Below, one piece after another: positions 34,428 to 42,523 of a DNA stretch of 55,210 nucleotides; within the stretch, counting starts at the first letter, position 1; the number at the start of each line of letters is the position of its first letter. This stretch comes from Lachnospiraceae bacterium. GTDB taxonomy: Bacteria > Bacillota > Clostridia > Lachnospirales > Lachnospiraceae. The stretch is taken from positions 1 through 55,210 of the forward strand of contig JAFXSQ010000072.1 in NCBI GenBank assembly GCA_017525525.1, read 5' to 3'. The position numbers and the translations under genes are program-made. The notes under the pieces are model-generated. The model was not told where the DNA came from, did no database searches, and was given only the letters and a program-made list of their open reading frames with translations.

Positions 34428-36134
34428 ATGGCTGAATATTTTTCACCGGGCGTATATGTAGAGGAGTATGATAATTCTCCGAGAAGCATAGAGGGTGTCG
34501 GCACAAGTACAGCCGGCTTCATAGGCTTCGCTGAGAAGGGTGCAACAGAGGGAGCACCGGCGCTCGTAACCAATTTCAAGAGCTTCAAGAAGCAGTTTGG
34601 CGGTTTCTTATCGGAGTACACACACGGAGAGTATCGTTTCCTTGCCAACAGCGTAGAGCAGTTCTTCGCAAACGGCGGAACACGCTGCTATGTAACAAGA
34701 GTTATTCCTTCAGATGCTGCAAAGGCTAAGAAGAAGGCGGGCATCCTTACATTTACCGCTGCTAACGAGGGTAAGTGGGGCAACCGTGTTCAGATATCTT
34801 TCGCAACGGTTACAAAGCGCAAGATGCAGCTTATCGCTAAGTCAGGCGACTCAGCATACGTTGCTAAGAGCGTAGATGGATTTAAGGAAGGCGACATCGT
34901 AGTAGTTAACGGCGAGTACAATCGCATCGCAACTATCTATGATGAGACAGTAACCTTCGAGAACAAGTTCAAGGCTGAGGTTGTAGACGAGAGCGTAATC
35001 CCGAAGACAGTTCTCTACCTTGTAACCTTCGATGTTCAGATAAGATTTAACGATGATGTTGAGAACTACTCAGAGCTCTCATTAAACATTTCTTCACCTG
35101 ATTACATCGGCGCAAAGCTTGCAGTAAGCGAACTCGTTAAGGTTGAGGTTGCTGCAGCTAAGGAGATTGGCAATCCTGTTGAGGCAATCCTCGGCAAGGG
35201 TGTTGCAGACGGAATGGTTACTCTTGAGGGTGGTACAGACGGTACAATGTCCAAGGTTAACGCCGGCACATTTATCGGTGTTGACGAGGGCCCCGGCAAG
35301 CGTACAGGTATCCAGTCATTCCTTGAGAATGACATCGTAAGCATGATTGCAATCCCCGGTGTAACAATTCCTGAGGTTATCGTAGCACTCGTTGCACATT
35401 GCGAGAATACAAGAAGCCGCTTCGCAGTTATCGATATGCCCGGAGACAAGTATAAGACAGAAGATCTTATCAACTACAGAAGCATGATCGATTCTACATA
35501 CGCAGCTATGTATCACCCCTGGATCCAGGTATTTGACAGAAGCTCAAATAAGCCTGATTTCATCCCGCCTTCAGGCGCAGTTATGGGTGTTTACTCAAGA
35601 ACAGACATCAACCGCGGTGTTCACAAGGCACCTGCTAACGAGGCTGTATTCTGTACAGGCCTTAAGGTTAACTACACCAAGGAGGAGCAGGATATTCTTA
35701 ATCCCGAGGGCATCAACCTCATCAGGAATATCCCGGGCTCAGGCATCCGTATCTGGGGCGCAAGAACAGCAAGCTCCAACAAGGCATTCAAGTATGTCAA
35801 TGTCAGAAGACTTTTCATCTTCGTTGAGGAGTCAATCAAGGCTAACACCAACTGGGTTGTATTTGAGCCGAACGATCCTACACTTTGGCAGAGAGTAAGC
35901 TTAACGGTAAGCTCATTCCTTGACAGTATGTGGAGATCGGGCATGCTTTCGGGTACATCACCTGCTGAGGCATACTTCGTGGAGATCGGACCTTCAACCA
36001 TGACAAGAGACGACATCATGAACGGTCGCCTTATCTGCAACATAGGTATAGCGCCTTCAAGACCGGCAGAGTTCGTAATCTTCCGCGTTACACAGCATAC
36101 CGCTGAGTCAGGCGGAGCAGCAGAGGAAAGCTAA
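34428..36134 (+). CDS. Contractile sheath protein
   Basis: The 568-residue protein is a phage tail sheath family member. It begins MAEYFSPGVYVEEYDNSPRSIEGVGTSTAGFIG (quoted only to its conserved features: the SPGVYVEE start and the GVGTSTAGFIG turn), has the ANGGTRCYVTRV segment and the C-terminal NTNWVVFEPNDPTLWQRV and FVEIG blocks. Only one sheath gene is present, unlike the three of Afp/PVC. Codons lean to T- and A-ending choices such as GTT, GCT, ACA and GCA more than in neighbouring genes, which fits high expression. The start is ATG 34428 behind GAAAGGAG. It polymerises around the inner tube and contracts to drive it out. Confidence 0.97.
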   Translation: MAEYFSPGVYVEEYDNSPRSIEGVGTSTAGFIGFAEKGATEGAPALVTNFKSFKKQFGGFLSEYTHGEYRFLANSVEQFFANGGTRCYVTRVIPSDAAKAKKKAGILTFTAANEGKWGNRVQISFATVTKRKMQLIAKSGDSAYVAKSVDGFKEGDIVVVNGEYNRIATIYDETVTFENKFKAEVVDESVIPKTVLYLVTFDVQIRFNDDVENYSELSLNISSPDYIGAKLAVSELVKVEVAAAKEIGNPVEAILGKGVADGMVTLEGGTDGTMSKVNAGTFIGVDEGPGKRTGIQSFLENDIVSMIAIPGVTIPEVIVALVAHCENTRSRFAVIDMPGDKYKTEDLINYRSMIDSTYAAMYHPWIQVFDRSSNKPDFIPPSGAVMGVYSRTDINRGVHKAPANEAVFCTGLKVNYTKEEQDILNPEGINLIRNIPGSGIRIWGARTASSNKAFKYVNVRRLFIFVEESIKANTNWVVFEPNDPTLWQRVSLTVSSFLDSMWRSGMLSGTSPAEAYFVEIGPSTMTRDDIMNGRLICNIGIAPSRPAEFVIFRVTQHTAESGGAAEES

Positions 36135-36181
36135 AAAACCTTAAAAGTTAGAGGAATAAAACAGTAAAGGAGAATTAAGTT

Positions 36182-36682
36182 ATGGCAGGTAATCCATATC
36201 AGAACAGCAAAGGGCTTGCTTATCCCTTAACTAAGATGAACTTTAAGGTGAGTGTAGCTAATGTAGAGGGTACAGCAGCTTTCTCACAGGTTACGGGCAT
36301 AGAGGCAAGCGTCGATGTTATAGAATTCAGACAGGGCAATGCGAACTCACTCGCACCGGTTAAGATTCCGGGCCTTGTAAAGCACGGCAATGTTACTCTT
36401 CGTTTCGGATACACACTTGATTCCGCATTCAAGACATGGATTCAGGAGTGCGTGAGCGAGACAAGAGGTGAGATTCCGAGAAATGATGTTCAGATTGAGC
36501 TTGTGGACATCAACGGCGGTGCTCCGCAGCAGTACGCAACAGCAATCACAGGTACGAGAGTATGGCTCCTCACCAACGCGTGGGTAACCAAGTATACCGC
36601 ACCTGAGCTTGACGCAAAGACAAGTGATGTTGCTATCGAGTCTGTAGAGCTTGCTTACGAGGAGCTCATTATACCAAACTAA
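36182..36682 (+). CDS. Inner tube protein (gp19/Hcp-like)
   Basis: The 166-residue protein belongs to the T4 gp19-like tube family: the opening NPYQNSKGLAYPLTKMNFKV, the SQVTGIEASVDVIEFRQGN segment, the IPGLVKHGNVTLRFGYT strand and the closing VAIESVELAYEELI. It stacks as hexameric rings inside the sheath. The start is ATG 36182 behind AAAGGAG. A strong hairpin begins 15 bases after its stop, consistent with sheath and tube being made in excess over later genes. Confidence 0.96.
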   Translation: MAGNPYQNSKGLAYPLTKMNFKVSVANVEGTAAFSQVTGIEASVDVIEFRQGNANSLAPVKIPGLVKHGNVTLRFGYTLDSAFKTWIQECVSETRGEIPRNDVQIELVDINGGAPQQYATAITGTRVWLLTNAWVTKYTAPELDAKTSDVAIESVELAYEELIIPN

Positions 36683-36696
36683 GATATTACATTTTT

Positions 36697-36730
36697 CCAC
36701 ACCAGGGCCCCTTTTGGGGTCGTGGTGTGG
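36697..36730 (+). terminator. Hairpin terminator or attenuator after the tube gene
   Basis: Arms beginning CCACACCA (36697-36704) and ending TGGTGTGG (36723-36730) also pair GCCCC with GGGGT near the loop. T-rich sequence follows (TTGTTTGTTGTTTTT to 36757). It probably gives partial termination, lowering expression of the baseplate genes relative to sheath and tube. Confidence 0.65.
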
Positions 36731-36930
36731 TCTGGTATATGGTTGTTTGTTGTTTTTAGGATTTTTTGAGAGTTTTCGCGGCACGTAAGTCATGGCCCAC
36801 CTGCCTGGGGATGAGTTTTTAAGTCGCTTTGAAATACTCCTTCAAACACATCCCTGGCGCGGTGGGTTGAAGGGTATAGAGGGAATGCCGCTTACTTTGG
36901 GAAAAACGAGCATATATCAGACCACACCAC
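36722..36930. other. Long-range inverted repeat in the 364-bp gap after the tube gene
   Basis: GTGGTGTGGTCTGGTATAT at 36722-36740 is complementary to ATATATCAGACCACACCAC at 36912-36930 over 19 positions, with a single G-U pair if RNA. The left arm is also the 3' arm of the terminator hairpin at 36697, so the two foldings exclude each other. Inside, CCCACC...GGGGATG (about 36793-36810) pairs with CATCCC...GGTGGG (about 36847-36864). No convincing gene is present in this gap. It could be a structured RNA, an attenuation switch or a miniature element with terminal inverted repeats. Confidence 0.55.
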
Positions 36931-36931
36931 A

Positions 36932-37027
36932 GTGTCATCCGGAGCAAAAGAAAGATTCTTCGCTACGCTCAGAATGACACAAAAGAAAATCAATTCTGTC
37001 ATCCGGAGCAACGCGAAGGATCTTAAA
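36932..37027. repeat. Family A interspersed repeats, three arms
   Basis: Three arms follow each other: GTGTCATCCGGAGC (36932), AAGATTCTTCGCTACGCTCAGAATGACAC (about 36953-36980), and CTGTCATCCGGAGCAACGCGAAGGATCTTAA (to 37027). They fill the space before the small gene starting at 37047. Confidence 0.85.
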
Positions 37028-37046
37028 TATGAGGAGGATTAACATA

Positions 37047-37409
37047 ATGGAAACAGTATACGAGTTCACATTACCCAAAGGGTATATAGACGCTAACGGG
37101 GACATACACAGGAACGGTAAGATGAGGCTGGCAACGGCGGGCGATGAAATCAGCGCCACCAGGGATCCTCGAGTATTATCGAATCCTTCATACCTGACGA
37201 TAGTTATTCTTTCAAGGGTTGTGACCGAGCTTGAGGGAGTGCAGACGATAAGCGCAACTCTCATAGAGAGACTGTTTACCGCAGACCTTGCTTTTCTGCA
37301 GGATATGTACCAGAGGATTAACGACATAGAACCGCCGGCAATGCAGGTTGTATGTCCGGATTGCGGAAAGACCTTTGAGGTGCCGCTAAATTTTACCGTA
37401 GGGGAATAA
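37047..37409 (+). CDS. Tail-assembly-protein-like small CIS protein
   Basis: I start this gene at ATG 37047, nine bases after GAGGAGG, giving 120 residues beginning METVYEFTLPKGYIDANGD. An ATG at 37029 overlaps the Shine-Dalgarno. The middle is helical (NPSYLTIVILSRVVTELEGV, then LFTADLAFLQDMYQRIND) and the end has a zinc-finger-like CPDCGKTFEVPL. It lies between the tube gene and the next tube-fold gene, where phages encode tail-assembly chaperones. Its reading frame overlaps an alternative frame that leads to the DUF6760-like protein, with a slippery heptamer at 37388-37394. It may act in the loading or assembly of tube components. Confidence 0.75.
   Translation: METVYEFTLPKGYIDANGDIHRNGKMRLATAGDEISATRDPRVLSNPSYLTIVILSRVVTELEGVQTISATLIERLFTADLAFLQDMYQRINDIEPPAMQVVCPDCGKTFEVPLNFTVGE
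37388..37394 (+). promoter_or_regulatory. Candidate -1 ribosomal frameshift site
   Basis: A AAT TTT in the frame of the upstream gene is a canonical X-XXY-YYZ heptamer. A -1 slip here leads to TAC CGT AGG GGA and onward without a stop into the DUF6760-like sequence. The zero frame stops at 37407-37409. The -1 frame is open from 37379. No strong downstream pseudoknot was seen; a small GAGAT/ATCTC hairpin lies at about 37439-37456. Confidence 0.5.
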
Positions 37410-37441
37410 GTCTCTATCCGGAGGAGGAACTCTACCGCGAG

Positions 37442-37621
37442 ATGGCATTTATCTCTTATTACTTCCACTGGAGCGAGAAGGAGGTAATGAATATGGAACA
37501 CGGCGAACGCCGTAGGTGGTGTAGCCAGATATCCTCCATAAACACGAGCTTAAACCCCGCAGATAAGAACAGAGAGAAGAGCATCCTTGACATGGTTCCC
37601 ACGAACAGTGTCAGGATGTGA
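37442..37621 (+). CDS. Small DUF6760-like (Pvc6-type) CIS protein
   Basis: This 59-residue reading frame from ATG 37442 encodes MAFISYYFHWSEKEVMNME then HGERRRWCSQISSIN. I recognise this as the short helical protein found after the tube genes of extracellular contractile systems (Pvc6/DUF6760; typical motif AFIAYHFHW...LEHxERRRW). The family signature appears to begin before the ATG: the same frame upstream reads LYPEEELYRE, and no ATG, GTG or TTG is available between 37379 and 37442. Either translation starts at 37442 behind GGAGGAGG, or the full form is made by a -1 frameshift from the preceding gene. Its role in baseplate or tube assembly is not settled. Confidence 0.75.
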   Translation: MAFISYYFHWSEKEVMNMEHGERRRWCSQISSINTSLNPADKNREKSILDMVPTNSVRM

Positions 37622-37648
37622 GTATAAGATTTAGAGAGGTAACAGCTT

Positions 37649-39322
37649 ATGGCAATGGGTTTTAGTCAAGATGCATTTGGCGATATAAGCGGTGTATCCG
37701 ATCCTACCAAGGACAATCCCCCAATAGTCAACTTTAACTTTGTGCTAAGAGTTGAACTGTTATGGGATATCGCCTGTAAGTCCATCAGAATCGAGAGAAA
37801 AGAAAATGAATTCGATCTTATACAGGAGGGTGGTTTAAACGACTACCCACACAGGATAAGAAAACCGATAACGAGGATGTTCACCTTAAGGGTTGAGCAG
37901 TATGTAGGAGCAGGTTTCCTGGATCCCCTTTCGTTGGGAACCAAGCTGGTGCTCCCTCTTGTGTTGTCTGTGGGCAGATACACAAGTCCTACGTTGTTTT
38001 TCCCGGACAGGCAGTATATATTCACGGGCTGTGAGGTTACGGCCAAGGAACCCGGCGAGCTTCAGTCGGAGAGAAGCGGACTGCTTACCGAGAGCACGAC
38101 TATTGCCTACGAGAGCATGTTCACCATAGATTCGCCCTTTGAAACAGAGAAGAAGATCTGGCAATTTGACGGCTTTGCCAAAAGCGGCAAAGGCGATTCA
38201 AGTCGAAATAAGACCATGGAGGCATTCGAGCTTACTCAGAATGAGATGACTGCAAGGACACAGCGCTGGAGTATGTCAAAGCAGCATGGCGACGGTTCGG
38301 AGGAAAGAACAGAGCCTTCTGTAGGTTCAAGACAGAATCTTTACCTTAATACAACCGAGGCCTCTGCCAACGAGTTTGCGAAGAAGCATAAGCTGTGGAC
38401 CTTTGATTCTGCCGATGCCGGCGAATACGATCCGATGAAGGACAGGAATTATCAAGGCAAGGGTGATGCTTCACGCCAGAATATAGCAAAGAACATGACG
38501 GATGTTCATAAAGCGGATATGAAGAGTAAAGCATCTCTTTGGACCTTTAACCCCGAGGATGAGAAAGTAAAAGAATTTGATAAGAAGAGTAAGTCGGGCG
38601 CAGGTAAGGCTGCAAGGCAGAATTTAAGAGCGCCCTTCAGTGAAAATGCCGAAGCTGCGAGAGACGATCTGGCAAAGAAAAGCCGTCGTTGGGACTTCGA
38701 TGAGAATGATAAGAATAATACCACTCCGCCGAAGGGGACCAAGGGCCAGGGAACCTCTTCAAGGTTCCAATACGATGAAGAGACCGAGAAAAAGCTCAAT
38801 CCTTCCGTGGAAAAGATGCGTGAGAATGCAAAGCAGTGGGAGTTTGACCCGAGTGATGCAACGGTGACCGATCCCTTTGCAAAGAGGCATCCAAAGGGCA
38901 CGGGAGATATTTCAAGACAGAATGAGAAGATGAAGGCCGCCGACCCCGACAGAGACACCATGATTAATGCAGCAAAGCAGTGGGGCTTTGATGAGAAGGA
39001 TGTCAACAATTCAGGGCTTCAGAATATAAACAAGAAGGGCAACGAAAAAGCCTCGGCTCAGAAGCAAAACGACGAAGAGGTAAGCAGGGATAATCTTGCG
39101 AAGAAGAGTTCGCTTTGGACCTTTGATCCTGCAGATGAGGGTAACGCCTCACCGAACAAGAATAAAGAGGGCAAGGGAAATGCCGCAAGGCAGAACCTTC
39201 GCGGAGATTACACCGGCATAGCCGAGCTTTCAAAGGATCAGATGAAGGACAAGGCAAGCCTCTGGCCGCCGAAGCAGAGCGCGCAGAATATAGCCGACTT
39301 CCTTTCGGGAGGAAACAAATAA
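37649..39322 (+). CDS. Tube-fold (gp19-like) protein with Trp-containing repeat tail
   Basis: Residues 1-165 of this 557-residue protein form a gp19-like tube domain (NFNFVLRVELLWDIACKSIRIER, LSLGTKLVLPLVLSVG, LFFPDRQYIFTGCEVT), equivalent to the second tube protein (Pvc5-type) near the baseplate. The tail, residues about 165-545, is a series of eight units of about 36-50 residues. Each is centred on a (L/Q/R)W(T/E/D)FD motif (Trp at about 171, 207, 250, 298, 348, 397, 445, 490 and 539) and usually followed by G(K/T)GxASRQN. Known Pvc5 proteins lack such a tail. The units are hydrophilic and probably disordered, and could thread into the tube lumen or bind cargo. The start is ATG 37649. Confidence 0.8.
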   Translation: MAMGFSQDAFGDISGVSDPTKDNPPIVNFNFVLRVELLWDIACKSIRIERKENEFDLIQEGGLNDYPHRIRKPITRMFTLRVEQYVGAGFLDPLSLGTKLVLPLVLSVGRYTSPTLFFPDRQYIFTGCEVTAKEPGELQSERSGLLTESTTIAYESMFTIDSPFETEKKIWQFDGFAKSGKGDSSRNKTMEAFELTQNEMTARTQRWSMSKQHGDGSEERTEPSVGSRQNLYLNTTEASANEFAKKHKLWTFDSADAGEYDPMKDRNYQGKGDASRQNIAKNMTDVHKADMKSKASLWTFNPEDEKVKEFDKKSKSGAGKAARQNLRAPFSENAEAARDDLAKKSRRWDFDENDKNNTTPPKGTKGQGTSSRFQYDEETEKKLNPSVEKMRENAKQWEFDPSDATVTDPFAKRHPKGTGDISRQNEKMKAADPDRDTMINAAKQWGFDEKDVNNSGLQNINKKGNEKASAQKQNDEEVSRDNLAKKSSLWTFDPADEGNASPNKNKEGKGNAARQNLRGDYTGIAELSKDQMKDKASLWPPKQSAQNIADFLSGGNK

Positions 39323-39359
39323 AGAAACAAATAGATTTTAATTATAAGGATAACGGCGT

Positions 39360-41504
39360 ATGCTTAAGATCAAGGCACCTATAGAATGCAAAACGAATAC
39401 TGATGTGACAACCGTAGGTGACGCCTTTGGCGAGAGAATACGCGGGAATTACGGTGTTATGGGCTCCGGGATAAACGGTGAGGAGCTCCTTCACTTAGTA
39501 AGTCAGCCGCCTGAAATATACTTGGGCGACGGAGGTATGACCAACCTGGTGGCGCAGACAAATGTAGCCAATCGCCAGGAGACAAAGGTCAATATCATCA
39601 ACAACTTTCTTAACAGGGTTGCGGTAGGCGTGGATGCTAAGCTTACCTACCAGGACAGGGTATTTATCTCGAATGTATTAAACCAGCTCGGCATAAGGGA
39701 CGAGAAGAGCTTTATGCAGGAGGTTATGAATGTCAAGAATGAGGTAAAGCAGACCGAGAACCTGGTAAACCTTTATTGGAACAACCTGTCAAGACTTGAG
39801 AACATAGTCTCCGAATATCAGGAGAATGTGGCGGGCGACAATGTGAACATGGAGGAAAAGAGCGAGAGCACAGAGCTTCATCTTCATGAAGACATCATGA
39901 ACAGATTAAGCACCGCGGCTATATACAAGATAGTCAGTAATTTTAATTCCCGCACGGCGGGCGATACATTTATAACCAATGAAGAATACAGGCTTTCGGA
40001 GCAAAGCAGGATAACCGAAAATGTACTCTTAACCAGACTTCAGGGTATGGTTACCGGCGAGAGAACGCCTCTGGTGTTCAGACACGAGAATGTGTATGAG
40101 GAAAGCTACGGAGGAGATACGATAGTAGACCGCTCACAGGTTGAAAACAGGGTTACCTCGGCGGTATTGCTTAATCTGATAGACAACATCTTCCAGACAA
40201 GGCATGAAACCATGAGAAGGGGTGGAGATAAGTTCTACCACATGGAGGATTCTTTCTTCGAGAGCGCCGAGAACACGATTAACAGGATTGAGAACAACAC
40301 AGACCGTTCATTGAGCCTGATTAACAATTATTCCTCATCGGAAAGCAGGGTTGAGGCCCTGTCCGAGGAGATAGACATGGTTACCAACATCCTCCACGAG
40401 AGCAGGCTCTTAGAGCAGAGGATAAAGGTAGACGCGGACCTAAGAAGCTATCGTTCGGATATGAACGCCGAAGGAGCAAGGATAACCTACAAGACCACCC
40501 GTGAGGGCGATATCCTCGAGGGCGATCAGGTGTCGAGAACGGAAATAAGTTCAAGGTCCGGAGACAGCATAAGAGAAGGCGACACCTTCGTAAGAGAGGG
40601 AGACAGCTTAGTACATAAAGAAGGCGATAATGTTCAGGTCACAGAGCAGCTTGACGAGGCTGAGGCTATAGTTAAACAGCTCGAGATCATGAATCAGCAG
40701 AATATAGAGAGAACCAGAGAGTATCAGAACAACCTGCATGAACTTGTAAGGGAGTATAAGGAGGTACCTAAGGAGAATTCTCGCAAGCGTCAGCTTGCCG
40801 ACAGCTTAAAGGCTTTAGAAAGCCCAATGCAGTTTTTGAGAGAGGCCAAGGCCGAGGATGCGCAGGGCAAGGTTCGTGAAAAGGATCTTGAAGCGGCTAA
40901 GGAAGCTCTGCTTGACGAGAAGGATCAGAGGACGCTTAACTTAGTAAGAGAGTATGTGGAGCGCCCCGAGAGATTTATAGAGAGCAATATAGTCACAAGA
41001 GACAACTTCCTTGAGCTTGAAAGAGACATACAAAGGGTAGAGAGACAAAGAGCTTCGAAGGCAGAACAGAAAAAAATCGAAGAAGATGAGGCTGCAAAGC
41101 AAAAAACTATCGAAACTGTGACTGAAACTGTGACTGAGACTGTGAGAGAATTAAGGCGTAAGGAGCCGGGCATCATGGTTGACGAGAGACCTGCCGAGAA
41201 GCTGTCGCTCGTACATAAGCGCCAGGATACACAGATAGATGAGGAGCTTCTCGAGGAGATAGTCAATCAGAACAGAAGGATAGATCAGCAGACCGAAAGA
41301 ATAGATACTATAGTCAATAATACCACCACCGAAAAGCAGACGGTGGTGAACAATGTAGAGAAGAACACGGTTCTTGAGGAGAATTACGACATCACCGAGG
41401 CTGTTGCGCGCAGCGTGAGAGGCCAGGTGGATACAATAACCGAGAAGGTGTACGACAAGCTTTCAAGAAGGCTTGCGGATGAGAAGAGAAGAAGAGGAGT
41501 ATAG
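39360..41504 (+). CDS. Large coiled-coil CIS protein (tape-measure candidate)
   Basis: The 714-residue protein is mostly helical and highly charged, with no membrane segment. Residues about 380-425 contain a short repeat rich in (R/L)EGD (REGDILEGDQ, SIREGDTFVREGDSLVHKEGD). Residues 585-595 contain ETVTETVTETV. The C-terminal end (VDTITEKVYDKLSRRLADEKRRRG) has the form of a helix seen at the end of proteins in other CIS clusters. No other gene here resembles a Pvc14 tape measure, so this long helical protein is a candidate by elimination. It could instead be a baseplate organiser. It starts at ATG 39360 behind AAGGA. Confidence 0.5.
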   Translation: MLKIKAPIECKTNTDVTTVGDAFGERIRGNYGVMGSGINGEELLHLVSQPPEIYLGDGGMTNLVAQTNVANRQETKVNIINNFLNRVAVGVDAKLTYQDRVFISNVLNQLGIRDEKSFMQEVMNVKNEVKQTENLVNLYWNNLSRLENIVSEYQENVAGDNVNMEEKSESTELHLHEDIMNRLSTAAIYKIVSNFNSRTAGDTFITNEEYRLSEQSRITENVLLTRLQGMVTGERTPLVFRHENVYEESYGGDTIVDRSQVENRVTSAVLLNLIDNIFQTRHETMRRGGDKFYHMEDSFFESAENTINRIENNTDRSLSLINNYSSSESRVEALSEEIDMVTNILHESRLLEQRIKVDADLRSYRSDMNAEGARITYKTTREGDILEGDQVSRTEISSRSGDSIREGDTFVREGDSLVHKEGDNVQVTEQLDEAEAIVKQLEIMNQQNIERTREYQNNLHELVREYKEVPKENSRKRQLADSLKALESPMQFLREAKAEDAQGKVREKDLEAAKEALLDEKDQRTLNLVREYVERPERFIESNIVTRDNFLELERDIQRVERQRASKAEQKKIEEDEAAKQKTIETVTETVTETVRELRRKEPGIMVDERPAEKLSLVHKRQDTQIDEELLEEIVNQNRRIDQQTERIDTIVNNTTTEKQTVVNNVEKNTVLEENYDITEAVARSVRGQVDTITEKVYDKLSRRLADEKRRRGV

Positions 41505-41510
41505 TGAGGC

Positions 41511-42443
41511 ATGGGAGTTGGAGATTGGTTTTCGGATAAAGGAAATACGCTTTTGGGAAAGGCGCCGAAGGCTATACTTTTCGTGCAGAAGAGAGCTTCG
41601 AGCGCAGCCGATTATACTACCACAGAAGGAAAAAACAGCATCAATGACAGTGTAAGCGCTTTGAGGGCTCTTGCCAAGGCAAAGAAGCAGAAGTCGGTTG
41701 CTTCGCGCGCGGGGCAGACCTTAACCCAGGGCAGTCAGGCTATGGGAGTGGACGACTTAGACAAGCTCTTCACCGAGGATAAGGCCAAGGCCGCCGAGGT
41801 AGGAACTGCAATGGCCGAGAAGAACTTCCTCAAGATGGAGGTTCAGTACAATCCTAACAGCATACAGTTCTCGACCGCTGCCGGCCGTCATAAGGACTTC
41901 AGAGCCATGGGTGATTCGGGCGCTCAACAGCTCGTTACCATAGAGCGTAAGGCAACGACCATGATGAGCGTCCAGCTTGTGTTTGAGGATGTGAACACAC
42001 AGGATGCTTTTATAAGAGAGAACCTCAATCCCAATGTAGGCAATTTGAAGGATATGGCTGCCAACCTCATAACAAAAGCAGCCGGAGGTTATTCCATAAA
42101 GGAGAAGGTAGAGGGACTGCTCTCACTGCTTGTATCCAACAGAACAAGAAATGTGGTATTTGTCTGGGCGGACATGTTCTTTCACGGTCAGCTAAACCAG
42201 GTAGACGTGAATTATACCATGTTCAATAAAAAGGGCGAGCCGATAAAGGCAACGGTTAATCTAACAATCCGTCAGGCTTCCGGAGAGAAGGAGTTTAAGA
42301 CGGACAAGGAATACTGGGAAGAGGCTTACAAGGCTGCATTTAAAGACAGGAATATGGTTGGCGATCTGGGTGAAAATGTGGCTGACATAGGCGGAAATGT
42401 GAGCGGCAATGTAGCAGGAGCCGTAGGAAATCTATTGAGTTAA
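41511..42443 (+). CDS. CIS_tube domain protein 1 (Pvc7 N-terminal-like, no LysM)
   Basis: The 310-residue protein has a contractile injection system tube/gp53-like domain at about 105-280: FLKMEVQYNPNSIQF, VTIERKATTMMSVQLVFEDV, NRTRNVVFVWADMFFHGQL, VNYTMFNKKGEPIKATVNLTI. In Afp/PVC the Pvc7 protein couples this domain to LysM repeats at the baseplate hub. Here the C terminus is only a 40-residue Gly/Asn-rich tail (VADIGGNVSGNVAGAVGN) with no LysM. It starts at ATG 41511 six bases after the coiled-coil gene. The next gene encodes a second copy of the domain. The stop codon lies inside the first unit of a 17-bp tandem repeat. Confidence 0.85.
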   Translation: MGVGDWFSDKGNTLLGKAPKAILFVQKRASSAADYTTTEGKNSINDSVSALRALAKAKKQKSVASRAGQTLTQGSQAMGVDDLDKLFTEDKAKAAEVGTAMAEKNFLKMEVQYNPNSIQFSTAAGRHKDFRAMGDSGAQQLVTIERKATTMMSVQLVFEDVNTQDAFIRENLNPNVGNLKDMAANLITKAAGGYSIKEKVEGLLSLLVSNRTRNVVFVWADMFFHGQLNQVDVNYTMFNKKGEPIKATVNLTIRQASGEKEFKTDKEYWEEAYKAAFKDRNMVGDLGENVADIGGNVSGNVAGAVGNLLS

Positions 42444-42515
42444 TAAATCTATTGAGTTAATAAATCTATTGAGTTAATAAATCTATTGAGTTAAGAAGTC
42501 TATTGAGTTAAGCGG
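42431..42515. repeat. Five 17-bp tandem repeats covering the gene 3' end
   Basis: TCTATTGAGTTAATAAA occurs at 42431, 42448 and 42465, with diverged units at 42482 and 42499. The first unit encodes the last residues and stop codon of the upstream gene. The array lengthens the gap to the next start to 80 bp. It looks like slippage amplification of a gene end. Confidence 0.95.
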
Positions 42516-42523
42516 AGAAATCT

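Noticed and set aside
36792-36977. Short open frame of about 60 codons after the tube gene
   Set aside because: It runs through the inverted repeat and a family A repeat, has no Shine-Dalgarno and no similarity I recognise.
41118-41134. Further GTGAC direct repeat
   Set aside because: It lies inside the coiled-coil gene, encodes TVTE repeats, has a 12-bp period and no -10 at the right distance.
42431-42515. CRISPR array
   Set aside because: The 17-bp units are directly adjacent with no spacers, and no cas genes are present.
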